A stretch of DNA of 18,636 bases from Helicobacteraceae bacterium (GTDB taxonomy: Bacteria; Campylobacterota; Campylobacteria; Campylobacterales; Sulfurimonadaceae), in the NCBI GenBank assembly GCA_027068615.1, contig JAMOQV010000215.1:1-18636 (forward strand), in the 5' to 3' direction. Under the pieces are notes generated by a model. That model saw only the letters and a program-made list of their open reading frames with translations. It had not been told where the DNA came from and searched no databases. This document shows positions 1-7,542 of this stretch, piece by piece. How positions within the stretch are numbered: the first letter of the stretch is position 1; the number at the start of each line of letters is the position of its first letter. The position numbers and the translations under genes are program-made.

Positions 1-1
1 A

Positions 2-121
2 AGAGATTATGAAAATGAAAATAATGGATGTATTATTATAGATGATATGCTTATGCATAAGCCATGGACAAAAGCCAATGATATAGTTTGTTGGCACTAT
101 GATCATGTTTCACAGAAGATG
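2..121 (+). mobile_element. IS transposase fragment, truncated at its 3' side and continuing off the left edge
   Basis: An open frame beginning at position 2 reads RDYENENNGCIIIDDMLMHK and continues with PWTKANDIVCWHYDHVSQKM. The hydrophobic run ending in an Asp pair (IIIDD), followed by KPWTKANDIVCWHYDH, looks like the first catalytic Asp strand of a DDE transposase of the IS4-like superfamily; the family assignment is from memory of such proteins. These proteins usually continue with a KGIN-like segment. Here the frame instead runs into unrelated sequence after about position 121, exactly where the minus-strand methyltransferase remnant begins, and it stops about 25 codons later. No terminal inverted repeat is seen, so this is a deletion junction rather than an IS end. 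The upstream part lies outside the window. Confidence 0.6.
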
Positions 122-435
122 CAAATAAGTGCTGTTTGCTTTATGATTTCTGTTTTCAGTCTTATCTGCTTTAAATCTTTGATATTCTTTTATTCTTAAA
201 CTATATTTTCCATATTTTTTCATAATATCTTGATCGATTATATTGTGGTAGTCCCGTTTTCCCTTTAGGCTCAAATGGTTCATATTTTGTAATGGTATTT
301 AATAAATTCAGCAGGTTGTAATATTAATTCTTTTGAAGCAGATTTTTTAATATGCTTTAAAAATGTACCATAAACACTAGCAGTATTTGCTACTTTATCA
401 GCACTTTCAACTAAAGATGCCAATAAAAAATAATA
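110..435 (-). pseudogene. Remnant of a D12-class adenine-N6 DNA methyltransferase, in three frames
   Basis: Read on the minus strand, three successive pieces resemble the C-terminal half of a D12-class (Dam/FokI-like) adenine methyltransferase. Piece A (435-304) starts YYFLLASLVESADKVANTAS and continues VYGTFLKHIKKSASKELILQ. Piece B (302-225), shifted by +1, contains LNTITKYEPFEPKGKTGLPQ then YNRSRY. Piece C (226-110), again shifted, contains IMKKYGKYSLRIKEYQRFKA, DKTENRNHKA and ends STYLHLL before a TGA. In intact relatives the DPPY catalytic motif lies between pieces A and B; it is absent here. Two internal deletions with frameshifts and the missing N-terminal half make this non-functional. 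It begins within a few bases of the ygiQ stop codon and ends at the transposase fragment. It is probably the relic of a restriction-modification system. The comparison is from memory, not a search. Confidence 0.65.
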
Positions 436-438
436 TTA

Positions 439-2217
439 CTATGAAGCAAACCCACTTTTAAATCTACACTCTTTTTTGACAACTATACTTTTTTGTTTCT
501 CTTTTCTCTTAGTATCTTTTTCAACAAAGATTTTTTTACGAGTTTTTGGGTCTAACTCTGTATAGTACATAACTGCCGAATAAGTAGATGGTGTTGGGGT
601 AAATACTTGAGCTTGTTCTGGGTTCATCTTCAACTCATCTGTTGTAAACCTCTTTAACTCGTGCATATCTTTTTCCGTACACCCTGGGTGTGCTGCTATA
701 AGATAGTAAGTTAAAAACTGATTTTTACCCTCTTCTTTATTTAGTCTATCGTACATCTTTTTAAAATCAACTAATGTCTCTTTATTTGGTTTTCCCATAA
801 GTTCTAGTACATGTTGTTGAGTATGTTCAGGGGCTACTTTCATCTGTCCAGATATATGGTGTTTTACCATCTCTTTTAAGTAAGAATAACCGTATTGTTT
901 ATCTGCTGTTATAAGGTCATATCTAACTCCAGATGCTACAAATGCCTTTCTAACACCCTCAACCTCTCTTACTTTTCTAAGTAGGTTTATGTTTCTGTTA
1001 TGATTTACATGCATCACTTTACAAAGTCTGTTAGCATCTACACATCTTATATCATCACAAGTACCTTTTTTAAGTTTTTTATTGCACTCGTAACCGTACA
1101 TATTTGCCGTTGGACCACCTACATCACTTATGATACCTTTGTAGTCTTTATACTTGTTAAAATCTTTTGCTTCTTTTAGTATATTTTTTTCAGACCTAGT
1201 TCTTATGGTTCTACCTTGATGAACACTTATCGCACAGAAATTACACTCTCCCCAGCATCCATGATGTGTCATTATAGAAAACTTTATAGTCTCTAAACAC
1301 TTTACTTTTCCCATCTTTGCATAGTAAGGGTGCAACTCTCTAGTAAATGGTAAGTTAGAGTTAGCATCCATCTCATCTTCATCTAAATAATCACATGGAG
1401 GGTTTTGTATAAGAAAACGGGTATCTACTGGCTCACAAAGTCCAGATGCACTTATAGGGTCGTTGTTATCATAAAATCTATCAAAAAGGTCTATATACTT
1501 CTCTTTTACCTCTAAACAATCACTATGAGATGGAAGTTGTATATACTCGTGTTTTGGCTCTTTTGAGATATAACAAATCCCTCTTATATCTCTATAATCT
1601 CTACCCTCTTTTATAGCAAGTGTTAGTTGCTCTATCGCTATTTCACCCATACCATAAACAAGTATATCTGCTTTAGAGTCAAAAAGTATAGGTTTTTTAA
1701 GCTTATTTGACCAATAATCATAATGGCTAACTCTTCTAAGAGATGCTTCGATGCCACCTAAGACTAAAGGAACAGTATTTTTAAAGTAACGACGAATAAG
1801 GTTACAGTAAACTAAAACTGCCCTATCTGGTCGCTTGTTGTTTTTTCCACCAGGGGTATAATCATCTGAGTTTCTAAACTTCTTAGTAGCTGTATAGTTA
1901 GAAACCATACTATCCACACTACCACCACTCACACCCCAGTAAAGTTTAGGTTCTCCTAATCTTTTTATATCAACATCACTTTTTATATCTGGTTGACCTA
2001 TCATACCAACACGATAACCAAGTCTCTCTAACATCCTACCAACCATAGAAACACCAATAAAAGGACTATCTATATATGCATCCCCACTTACAAGTATAAC
2101 ATCACACTGATCCCAACCACGAGCATCCATCTCTGCTCTTGTAGTTGGTAAAAAATCTTTTTCACTAAATGTTACTGTATTTCGTTTTGGTTGTTTGTTT
2201 TTACTTCGTCTGCTCAA
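439..2217 (-). CDS. ygiQ: YgiQ-family radical SAM protein (UPF0313)
   Basis: This is a cytoplasmic radical S-adenosylmethionine protein of the YgiQ family, whose substrate is not established. The radical SAM cluster motif CX3CX2C is visible at C321, C325 and C328 (HHGCWGECNFC). The N-terminal half carries the family's VSGDAYIDSPFIGVSMVGR stretch (43-61), resembling a cobalamin-binding-like fold, and LGGIEASLRR (153-162). The C-terminal part holds SGQMKVAPEHT (456-466) and the TPTPST segment (540-545). At 592 residues it is shorter than the E. coli protein (about 740, from memory), as in many relatives. It starts 12 bases after the flgG stop with no room for its own promoter, so it is probably co-transcribed with flgF-flgG. 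Immediately downstream is the methyltransferase remnant. Confidence 0.92.
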   Translation of the reverse strand: MSRRSKNKQPKRNTVTFSEKDFLPTTRAEMDARGWDQCDVILVSGDAYIDSPFIGVSMVGRMLERLGYRVGMIGQPDIKSDVDIKRLGEPKLYWGVSGGSVDSMVSNYTATKKFRNSDDYTPGGKNNKRPDRAVLVYCNLIRRYFKNTVPLVLGGIEASLRRVSHYDYWSNKLKKPILFDSKADILVYGMGEIAIEQLTLAIKEGRDYRDIRGICYISKEPKHEYIQLPSHSDCLEVKEKYIDLFDRFYDNNDPISASGLCEPVDTRFLIQNPPCDYLDEDEMDANSNLPFTRELHPYYAKMGKVKCLETIKFSIMTHHGCWGECNFCAISVHQGRTIRTRSEKNILKEAKDFNKYKDYKGIISDVGGPTANMYGYECNKKLKKGTCDDIRCVDANRLCKVMHVNHNRNINLLRKVREVEGVRKAFVASGVRYDLITADKQYGYSYLKEMVKHHISGQMKVAPEHTQQHVLELMGKPNKETLVDFKKMYDRLNKEEGKNQFLTYYLIAAHPGCTEKDMHELKRFTTDELKMNPEQAQVFTPTPSTYSAVMYYTELDPKTRKKIFVEKDTKRKEKQKSIVVKKECRFKSGFAS

Positions 2218-2229
2218 AATTTACCTTAA

Positions 2230-3018
2230 TTATCTTTTAAGACCATTTACAGTTTGTAACATTTCATCACTTGTTGTGATAACTTTTGAGTTAGCATCAT
2301 AAGCTCTTTGTCCTGTGATTAGGTCTGTTAACTCAACTACTAGTTCTACATTTGATAACTCTACAAAACCTTGTCTTATAACACCTAGTCCATCTATCCC
2401 TGGTGTTCCTTCTACTGGTTGTCCCGAACTGTCTGTATCTATATATAAGTTATCACCCAAAGAGTGAAGACCTGCTGGGTTGATAAAGTTTGTAGTTGTT
2501 ATCTGCCCTATAACACTAGCTTGTGTTTGACCAGCTTGAACAACAGATACTGTACCATCAGTTCCTATACTTATGTTTATTGCATCTGGTGGTATAACTA
2601 TTTGTGGAGTTAATACATATCCGTCACTATTTACAACTGTACCATTGCTATCTATTTTAAAAGCACCATTTCTACTATATGCTTCTGTACCATCTGGTAG
2701 TTCCATCTTAAAAAAACCTTGACCAGTTATAGCCATATCTAACTGATTATCAGTTTGTTTTAAACTTCCTTCTGAAAAAATTTTATTTATAGCTGTTGGA
2801 CGAACACCAAGCCCCACTTCTATACCTGTTGGACTTTTTGTAGTATCACTTGTTGAAGTTCCAGCATACTCCATAACATGATACATAAGGTCAGCAAACT
2901 CTGCACGAGATTTTTTAAAACCTATTGTATTTACATTGGCAATATTATTTGCTGTTGTATCTATCTGTGTTTGCATCCCCAACATCCCTGTTGAAGCTGT
3001 GTATAGTGATTGCATCAT
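2230..3018 (-). CDS. flgG: Flagellar basal-body distal rod protein FlgG
   Basis: A structural protein of the flagellar distal rod, exported through the flagellar type III apparatus without a cleaved signal. The N-terminus MMQSLYTASTGMLGMQTQID followed by NNIANVNTIGFKK is the rod/hook family signature (flg_bb_rod). The C-terminus has the paired element ELSNVELVVELTDLITGQRA (221-240), so the terminal coiled-coil halves frame a central beta domain (about 80-200). At 262 residues it has the usual FlgG length. The start has an AAGGA ribosome site seven bases upstream. It lies 22 bases downstream of flgF, and both are likely transcribed from the sigma-54 element upstream of flgF. FlgG rather than FlgF is chosen because of the MMxSLYTAxTGM start and the length. 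Confidence 0.93.
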   Translation of the reverse strand: MMQSLYTASTGMLGMQTQIDTTANNIANVNTIGFKKSRAEFADLMYHVMEYAGTSTSDTTKSPTGIEVGLGVRPTAINKIFSEGSLKQTDNQLDMAITGQGFFKMELPDGTEAYSRNGAFKIDSNGTVVNSDGYVLTPQIVIPPDAINISIGTDGTVSVVQAGQTQASVIGQITTTNFINPAGLHSLGDNLYIDTDSSGQPVEGTPGIDGLGVIRQGFVELSNVELVVELTDLITGQRAYDANSKVITTSDEMLQTVNGLKR

Positions 3019-3040
3019 AATAAAATCCTTTTATTTAATC

Positions 3041-3862
3041 TTATGCTTTAGCAGCAAGTTTTTCTATAGCATCTTTATTCATCTCATTCATTTGTGTATC
3101 CATAGCTTTTTGATACATACCAACTAAACGATTTGTTTCTATAAGTGCTGTCATCTCTTTTACAGCATTTACATTACTTAACTCTACAACATTTTGAACA
3201 ACTGCTCCACTCTCTTTAAGTGGTTGTAACATTGCTATATCATCATACTTATAAAGGTTATCACCCTCTTTTTGCAACTTTTTTAAAGAATCTGGATTAG
3301 CTATAAAAAGCTTCAACCCTTGTGTTTGTTTTACACTTCCAGGTAGATTTGTGTACATTTGACCATTTTTATCTACCTCTATTGCAAAAGCTTTATCATC
3401 TATCTTTATAAGTTCTTTAGTTTGAAAATAATCAGCAGGTAAAACTTCATACCCCTGTTTAGTTACAAGTGTACCCTCTTCATTTTTAGTAAATGAACCA
3501 TCCCTTGTAAGTCTTATACCTTCTGGTGTCTTTACTGCAAAAAACAAACCCTCTCTAGCCAAAGCAAAATCGAGCGGATTATCTGTTTTTTTCATATTTC
3601 CAACTGAAAAATCAGTATATTCTTCAACTATCTGAGGAGATTTTGCCATAGTTCTGTTTAAAAACTGAGCACCCTCTTTTGTGTTATTTTCATGAGGAAG
3701 TTCATCTCTAGCTTCTTTATAAAGTCTCATAAAATCACCAACTATAAGATTATCTTCTTTGAAACCGTTAGTGTTAACATTTGCTAAGTTATTAGAGATA
3801 GTATCCAACCTATTAAATTGAGCAACCATCCCTGCAGCTGAATCATAATAACCAGTTTGCAT
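3041..3862 (-). CDS. flgF: Flagellar basal-body rod protein FlgF (FlgG2-type)
   Basis: A proximal-rod protein of the flagellar basal body. It begins MQTGYYDSAAGMVAQFNRLD with NNLANVNTNGFK, the rod/hook signature, and ends with the matching VVELSNVNAVKEMTALIETN helix (225-244). The central part (about 85-200) contains GNMKKTDNPLDFALAREGLF, the start of the shared beta domain. At 273 residues it is close to the second FlgG-like protein (FlgG2/FlgF) that precedes flgG in Campylobacter. A strong AGGAGA ribosome site lies four bases before the ATG (plus-strand 3867-3872), and a sigma-54 promoter lies about 35-50 bases upstream. The next gene is flgG. FlgF versus FlgG2 is a naming matter; the role in the rod is not in doubt. 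Confidence 0.88.
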   Translation of the reverse strand: MQTGYYDSAAGMVAQFNRLDTISNNLANVNTNGFKEDNLIVGDFMRLYKEARDELPHENNTKEGAQFLNRTMAKSPQIVEEYTDFSVGNMKKTDNPLDFALAREGLFFAVKTPEGIRLTRDGSFTKNEEGTLVTKQGYEVLPADYFQTKELIKIDDKAFAIEVDKNGQMYTNLPGSVKQTQGLKLFIANPDSLKKLQKEGDNLYKYDDIAMLQPLKESGAVVQNVVELSNVNAVKEMTALIETNRLVGMYQKAMDTQMNEMNKDAIEKLAAKA

Positions 3863-3896
3863 ACAATCTCCTATCTAACTTAATTTCAAAATTATT

Positions 3897-3914
3897 AAGC
3901 ATTTATTGTTCCAA
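3897..3914 (-). promoter_or_regulatory. Sigma-54 (RpoN) promoter for flgF-flgG-ygiQ
   Basis: The minus strand reads TTGGAACAATAAATGCTT. Against the sigma-54 pattern TGGCAC-N5-TTGCW, the invariant GG (-24) and GC (-12) are present at exactly the right spacing, with mismatches only at the fourth base (A for C) and the first base of the -12 box (A for T). TTGGAAC...TGCTT is close to the form described for flagellar rod and hook genes in Campylobacter and Helicobacter. It is placed about 35 bases upstream of the flgF ATG, leaving a short leader that contains the AGGAGA ribosome site. Control by FlgR/RpoN is inferred from the family, not seen here. Confidence 0.75.
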
Positions 3915-3931
3915 TAATATTTAAAATCTGC

Positions 3932-3937
3932 TATAAT
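3932..3937 (+). promoter_or_regulatory. -10 box of the ybeY promoter; transcript possibly leaderless
   Basis: A perfect TATAAT preceded by TGC lies only six bases before the ybeY ATG at 3944. With usual spacing the first transcribed base would be at or within a base or two of the A of the ATG, so the mRNA would lack a leader. No Shine-Dalgarno-like sequence is visible upstream of the ATG, which agrees with a leaderless message. No good -35 is present; the expected position (about 3909-3914) falls on the -24 element of the divergent flgF promoter. Confidence 0.55.
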
Positions 3938-3943
3938 TCACTT

Positions 3944-4363
3944 ATGATTGAGATAGAAAATGAAACAGACCTAATTATAAATGAGGTGTTTTTAAAAGAG
4001 ATAGCAAACTCTTTGACAAACAAAGATATAGAACTTATCATAACAACAGATGATGAGATTCAAAGTATAAACAAACAACACAGAGGTATAGATAAAAGTA
4101 CAGATGTACTTAGCTTTCCATACGAAGAGATGCCTATGACTCCACTAGGTAGTATTGTTATATCAAAAGACCATATTGAACAAAAAGCAAAAGAGTTAAA
4201 CCACTCTTTAGATGATGAATTATATCTGCTGTTTATACATGGTTTACTTCATCTTTTAGGGTATGACCATGAAGTTGACAATGGAGAGATGAGAGAAGAG
4301 GAAGAGAAACTTATACATAAGTTTAACTTACCAAAAAGCCTAATAATAAGAACACAAGGATAA
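3944..4363 (+). CDS. ybeY: Endoribonuclease YbeY (rRNA maturation factor)
   Basis: A zinc-dependent single-strand endoribonuclease involved in 16S rRNA 3'-end maturation and ribosome quality control in the cytoplasm. The metal-binding signature HGLLHLLGYDHE is at residues 99-110, giving ligands H99, H103 and H109. The upstream family element STDVLSFPYE (52-61) is also present. At 139 residues it is a typical YbeY. It lacks a visible ribosome-binding site and sits directly behind a -10 box. The next start (4366, antiporter) follows two bases after its stop, with an AAGGA inside the last ybeY codons, so the two genes should be translationally linked. Confidence 0.95.
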   Translation: MIEIENETDLIINEVFLKEIANSLTNKDIELIITTDDEIQSINKQHRGIDKSTDVLSFPYEEMPMTPLGSIVISKDHIEQKAKELNHSLDDELYLLFIHGLLHLLGYDHEVDNGEMREEEEKLIHKFNLPKSLIIRTQG

Positions 4364-4365
4364 TA

Positions 4366-5292
4366 ATGGATTTTATAGTATTTATAGTAGCTATGGCTAG
4401 TTTGATTTATGGTGCTGACTTTATCATAAAAGAATCAGAAAGAATTGCACTTCATTTTAAGATATCACACTTTGTGATTGGTGCTACACTTGTAGCTTTT
4501 GGAACATCACTACCAGAGATGGCTGCATCTATGATGGCATCTTATGCTGGAAAAAGTGATATGGCTATAGCTAATGTTGTTGGTAGTGTTATATTTAACA
4601 TAACTTTAGTTTTAGGGATAGTATTTTTTATAGCTAAAGATATGAAACCTAAAAGGGAACTTTTTGCATTAGATGGTGCATGGGTAGTTTTACCTGTTAT
4701 AATCTTTTTTATAATGATTCAAGATGGTGCTATTGGAAGATTTGACGGTATGCTATTTTTACTTTTAATGGCTAGCTATATTATATTTTTATTTTCAAGT
4801 GCCAAAGATGATTTAGAAGGTGAGATAGATGAAGATTTAACAAAAGAAAAATTCAACTGGTCAAAAACTGCCCTACTTTTAGGTATAGGATTTACACTTA
4901 CTATAGGTGGTGCAAATTTTGTTATTGAGAGTGGTTCAAACATAGCAAGGGATTTTGGCATCAGTGAATGGATAATAGGGATATTTTTAATCTCTCTAGG
5001 AACATCATTACCTGAACTTGTTGTATCAGTTGTTGCCATAAAAAAAGGTAATGCTGAGATGAGTATAGGAAATATTATCGGTTCAAATGTAGCCAATTTT
5101 TCTATGGTTTTAGGTGCTTCATCTATCATAAATCCACTTATGATAAACCTTCAAAATGCTAGATTTGACCTAATCATAATGGTATCAGCTTCACTAGCAC
5201 TTCTGTTTATACTTGCAAATAAAACTTATAACAAAGCTGGAGCAATATTTTTACTAATAATCTTAGCCCTATTTATTCAAAATTCTATATAA
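4366..5292 (+). CDS. Na+/Ca2+-type antiporter of the CaCA family (YrbG-like)
   Basis: An inner-membrane cation exchanger of the CaCA (NCX-like) superfamily, about ten membrane segments in 308 residues. Both alpha repeats are clear: GATLVAFGTSLPEMAASMMA (39-58) with NVVGSVIFN (70-78), and GIFLISLGTSLPELVVSVVA (205-224) with NIIGSNVANF (236-245). The acidic residues E51 and E217 in the two GTSLPE motifs are the expected ion ligands. A charged cytoplasmic loop (about 146-165) separates the halves. It follows ybeY by two bases and converges on mrdA, whose stop is 10 bases beyond this stop codon. The ion preference (Ca2+, Na+ or K+) cannot be read from sequence. In E. coli the homologue yrbG is also next to the kdsC-lptC-lptA cluster (from memory), a loose parallel to this location. 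Confidence 0.9.
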   Translation: MDFIVFIVAMASLIYGADFIIKESERIALHFKISHFVIGATLVAFGTSLPEMAASMMASYAGKSDMAIANVVGSVIFNITLVLGIVFFIAKDMKPKRELFALDGAWVVLPVIIFFIMIQDGAIGRFDGMLFLLLMASYIIFLFSSAKDDLEGEIDEDLTKEKFNWSKTALLLGIGFTLTIGGANFVIESGSNIARDFGISEWIIGIFLISLGTSLPELVVSVVAIKKGNAEMSIGNIIGSNVANFSMVLGASSIINPLMINLQNARFDLIIMVSASLALLFILANKTYNKAGAIFLLIILALFIQNSI

Positions 5293-5296
5293 TTTT

Positions 5297-5320
5297 GGAT
5301 ATCTAAGGTTTTAGATACCC
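5297..5320. repeat. AT-rich hairpin between convergent antiporter and mrdA genes
   Basis: The arms TATCTAA (5300-5306) and TTAGATA (5311-5317) form a perfect 7-bp inverted repeat around GGTT, extended by a further GG/CC after one mismatch. It covers the last codons of mrdA and sits just after the antiporter stop. No T-run follows on either strand, so terminator activity is uncertain. It is the only structure present that could end the two converging transcripts. Confidence 0.3.
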
Positions 5321-7093
5321 TAACTTATAAAGTTTATTGTATATCTTAGAAACAATAGCACCAGCAGCATGCCCACCATGTCCACCATGCTCAACCATAG
5401 CTAAGACAATATACTGTGGATTTTTATATGGTCCATATGATGTAAACCAAGCATGTGAACGGCTGTAGTAAGCCATCTCATGCTCTAATTGTCTTTTCTT
5501 TATATCTTGTAATATCCCAACAACTTGTGCTGTACCTGTTTTACCTGCTATTTTTATCTTTGGATTTAGTTTTAGATAATGTGTCGCTGTACCTGCACTA
5601 TAATTACACACTTCCATCATAGCTTTTTGTATAATTGGTAGTCTTTTTAACTCTTTTTTAGTTAGAACATTTTTTATCTTAGGTTTATACTCAATATCCC
5701 CTATCTTTTTTGCAAAATGTGGTGTTGGTAATTTACCAGTGGCCATAAGTGCTGTAAATTGTGCCATTTGCAAAGGTGTAACTAAAAAATCCCCTTGACC
5801 AATAGAGGTATTTACAGTTTCACCCATATACCAAGGACGATTATATTTTTTTCTTTTCCAAGCTCTTGATGGAACTGTCCCAAAAAATTCATTTGGTAGA
5901 TCAACACCTGTTTCTTTACCAAGTCCATACCTTATAAGCCCTTCACTCATAGTTTTTATACCAACTTGCAAACTACCTTTATAAAAATAATCATCACAAC
6001 TCTCCCTTATAGCTTTTACAATATCTGTTTTTTTATGTCCTGTTTTTTTCCAGCATCTAAAAACCCTCTTACCTAAAGGCATTTTAGAATTACAATAAAC
6101 AGTGTAAGATGGATTTATATAGGTGGTTATATAAATAAGACCTAATCCTGTTTTTATGGTTGAACCAGGGGGATACAAACCGTGAACTATTTTATTTGTA
6201 AATGGTTTATCAAGAGAGTTTGACAACTTATTCCACATCTTATAGGATATACCTGTTACAAATGTATTTATATCATACTCAGGAAAACTACTAGCTGCAA
6301 GGATAGCTCCATCAACCCTCATAACTATAACAGCACCAGCTTTGCCAACAAATAAAGAAGATATATATTTTTGTAACTCCATATCTATAGTTAAAGTTAG
6401 TTTTCTATCTTCTACAGGTTTTTTATAAGATAGCTCTTCTATCTCTTCATTACTTGCATTTACTTTTATCTCTCTATATCCTGCTTGACCTTGAAGATAT
6501 GAATTATAATAGTTCTCAAGCCCAGCCTTTCCCGTATAACCTATAAGTTTTAACAACTTGTCTTTTTTTATATCTTTTTTATTTGCACGAGCAACATAGC
6601 CTATAAGATGAGCAGCTACCTCTTTATAAGGATAGTACCTTTTTGGAGACTGTACTATTTGGAGGTTTTTTCTTAGATTTAATTGGGAATAAACAGGTAT
6701 CATATCTTTATACGATATAAAATCAACTACACTTATATAATCGTGATTATAATAAGAGTCAACTTTTTTATAATTTTTTATAATTTTTTTTCTACTTAAA
6801 TTTGGAAAAAATTTTAAAAGATTATCTACCTCTTCATTAAATATTTTTATATTTTTCTTACTTCTTAAATGTGGTCGAAGAAGAATCTTAAAACCTAGTT
6901 TATTTATAGCTATTGGTTTGTTATTTCTATCGACTATCTCTCCACGAACTGGAGCTATTTTTTCTTTTTTTATTGTATTGTTTTGAGAAAGTTTTTCATA
7001 ATACCCATTTGATTGAACAGATAAGAAAAATATCCTAGATATAATAGCTAACCATATTATGGAAAAAACAGATATTATAAACTTTACTTTCAT
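5303..7093 (-). CDS. mrdA: Penicillin-binding protein 2, peptidoglycan D,D-transpeptidase of the elongasome
   Basis: A class B penicillin-binding protein that cross-links peptidoglycan during side-wall growth, with the partner glycosyltransferase RodA. One N-terminal membrane anchor (about 4-26) is followed by the periplasmic dimerisation domain (about 45-215, containing PVRGEIVDRNNKPIA) and the transpeptidase domain. The active-site motifs are visible: SxxK as S311-TI-K314 in PPGSTIK, the SxD motif as S365-C-D367, and KTG at 518-520 (GKTGTAQ). At 596 residues it is a little shorter than E. coli PBP2. A His/Gly-rich stretch (VEHGGHGGHAAG, 567-578) near the end is typical of the PBP2 C-terminus. 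The ATG overlaps the end of the MreD-like gene by four bases (ATGA), indicating translational coupling. Last gene of the long envelope string. Confidence 0.95.
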   Translation of the reverse strand: MKVKFIISVFSIIWLAIISRIFFLSVQSNGYYEKLSQNNTIKKEKIAPVRGEIVDRNNKPIAINKLGFKILLRPHLRSKKNIKIFNEEVDNLLKFFPNLSRKKIIKNYKKVDSYYNHDYISVVDFISYKDMIPVYSQLNLRKNLQIVQSPKRYYPYKEVAAHLIGYVARANKKDIKKDKLLKLIGYTGKAGLENYYNSYLQGQAGYREIKVNASNEEIEELSYKKPVEDRKLTLTIDMELQKYISSLFVGKAGAVIVMRVDGAILAASSFPEYDINTFVTGISYKMWNKLSNSLDKPFTNKIVHGLYPPGSTIKTGLGLIYITTYINPSYTVYCNSKMPLGKRVFRCWKKTGHKKTDIVKAIRESCDDYFYKGSLQVGIKTMSEGLIRYGLGKETGVDLPNEFFGTVPSRAWKRKKYNRPWYMGETVNTSIGQGDFLVTPLQMAQFTALMATGKLPTPHFAKKIGDIEYKPKIKNVLTKKELKRLPIIQKAMMEVCNYSAGTATHYLKLNPKIKIAGKTGTAQVVGILQDIKKRQLEHEMAYYSRSHAWFTSYGPYKNPQYIVLAMVEHGGHGGHAAGAIVSKIYNKLYKLGYLKP

Positions 7094-7542
7094 AGTAGAT
7101 GCACCAACAAAAATTCTATAACAATATAATAGATCACATAATAATCTATCTCAGGAGGAGAAAATAAAAAAACATGTGATAACAATAAACAAAATAAGTA
7201 ATATCCAACATAAACACTAATTACAGTTAAAAATCTCATACAAGATTTACAACTTATAACCTGTTTTAGTTTTGGTATAAGAAATCTATAAATCAGTAAA
7301 AAATATATAATACTACTAAAAAGCAAATAACCTTTTTCAGCTTCAAATATAACCAAACAAAAAGATACTATACCAAGATAAAGTACATTATCCTCAGTTA
7401 AAAACTTAGAAAAAAGTGCATATAACACTGCTAAAAGAGGTGGTAAGAACAGATATATACTACCTAAACCTATATACACTATAAATATAAGTGCATAAAA
7501 AAATGGGTCTAAATTTTTTTGATTAGAGATACTTCGTTGCAT
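7090..7542 (-). CDS. Small multispanning membrane protein, candidate MreD
   Basis: 150 residues, almost wholly hydrophobic, with about four to five predicted membrane segments (roughly 13-33, 36-47, 53-66, 72-90, 103-126 and 132-150). There is no signature motif that I can name. Size, hydrophobicity and position directly before mrdA, with a four-base ATGA overlap, match the usual place of MreD, the membrane subunit of the Rod complex, which sits between mreC and mrdA in many bacteria. This is inference from context. It overlaps the end of argA by 34 bases and has no clear ribosome-binding site, so its translation probably depends on argA translation. An alternative is an unrelated lineage-specific membrane protein (C. 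jejuni has one at the same place, Cj0651, from memory). Confidence 0.75.
   Translation of the reverse strand: MQRSISNQKNLDPFFYALIFIVYIGLGSIYLFLPPLLAVLYALFSKFLTEDNVLYLGIVSFCLVIFEAEKGYLLFSSIIYFLLIYRFLIPKLKQVISCKSCMRFLTVISVYVGYYLFCLLLSHVFLFSPPEIDYYVIYYIVIEFLLVHLL

Noticed and set aside
92..108. Sigma-54-like TTGGCAC element on the plus strand
   Set aside because: The -24 half is good, but the -12 half reads TCATG instead of TTGCW, and it lies inside the transposase fragment.
4776..5129. 117-residue minus-strand frame inside the antiporter gene
   Set aside because: It is antisense to a well-supported CaCA gene and has no recognisable domain or ribosome site.
5297..5320. Full bidirectional terminator between the antiporter and mrdA
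   Set aside because: The hairpin is real, but neither strand has a T-run after it, so it is listed only as an inverted repeat.
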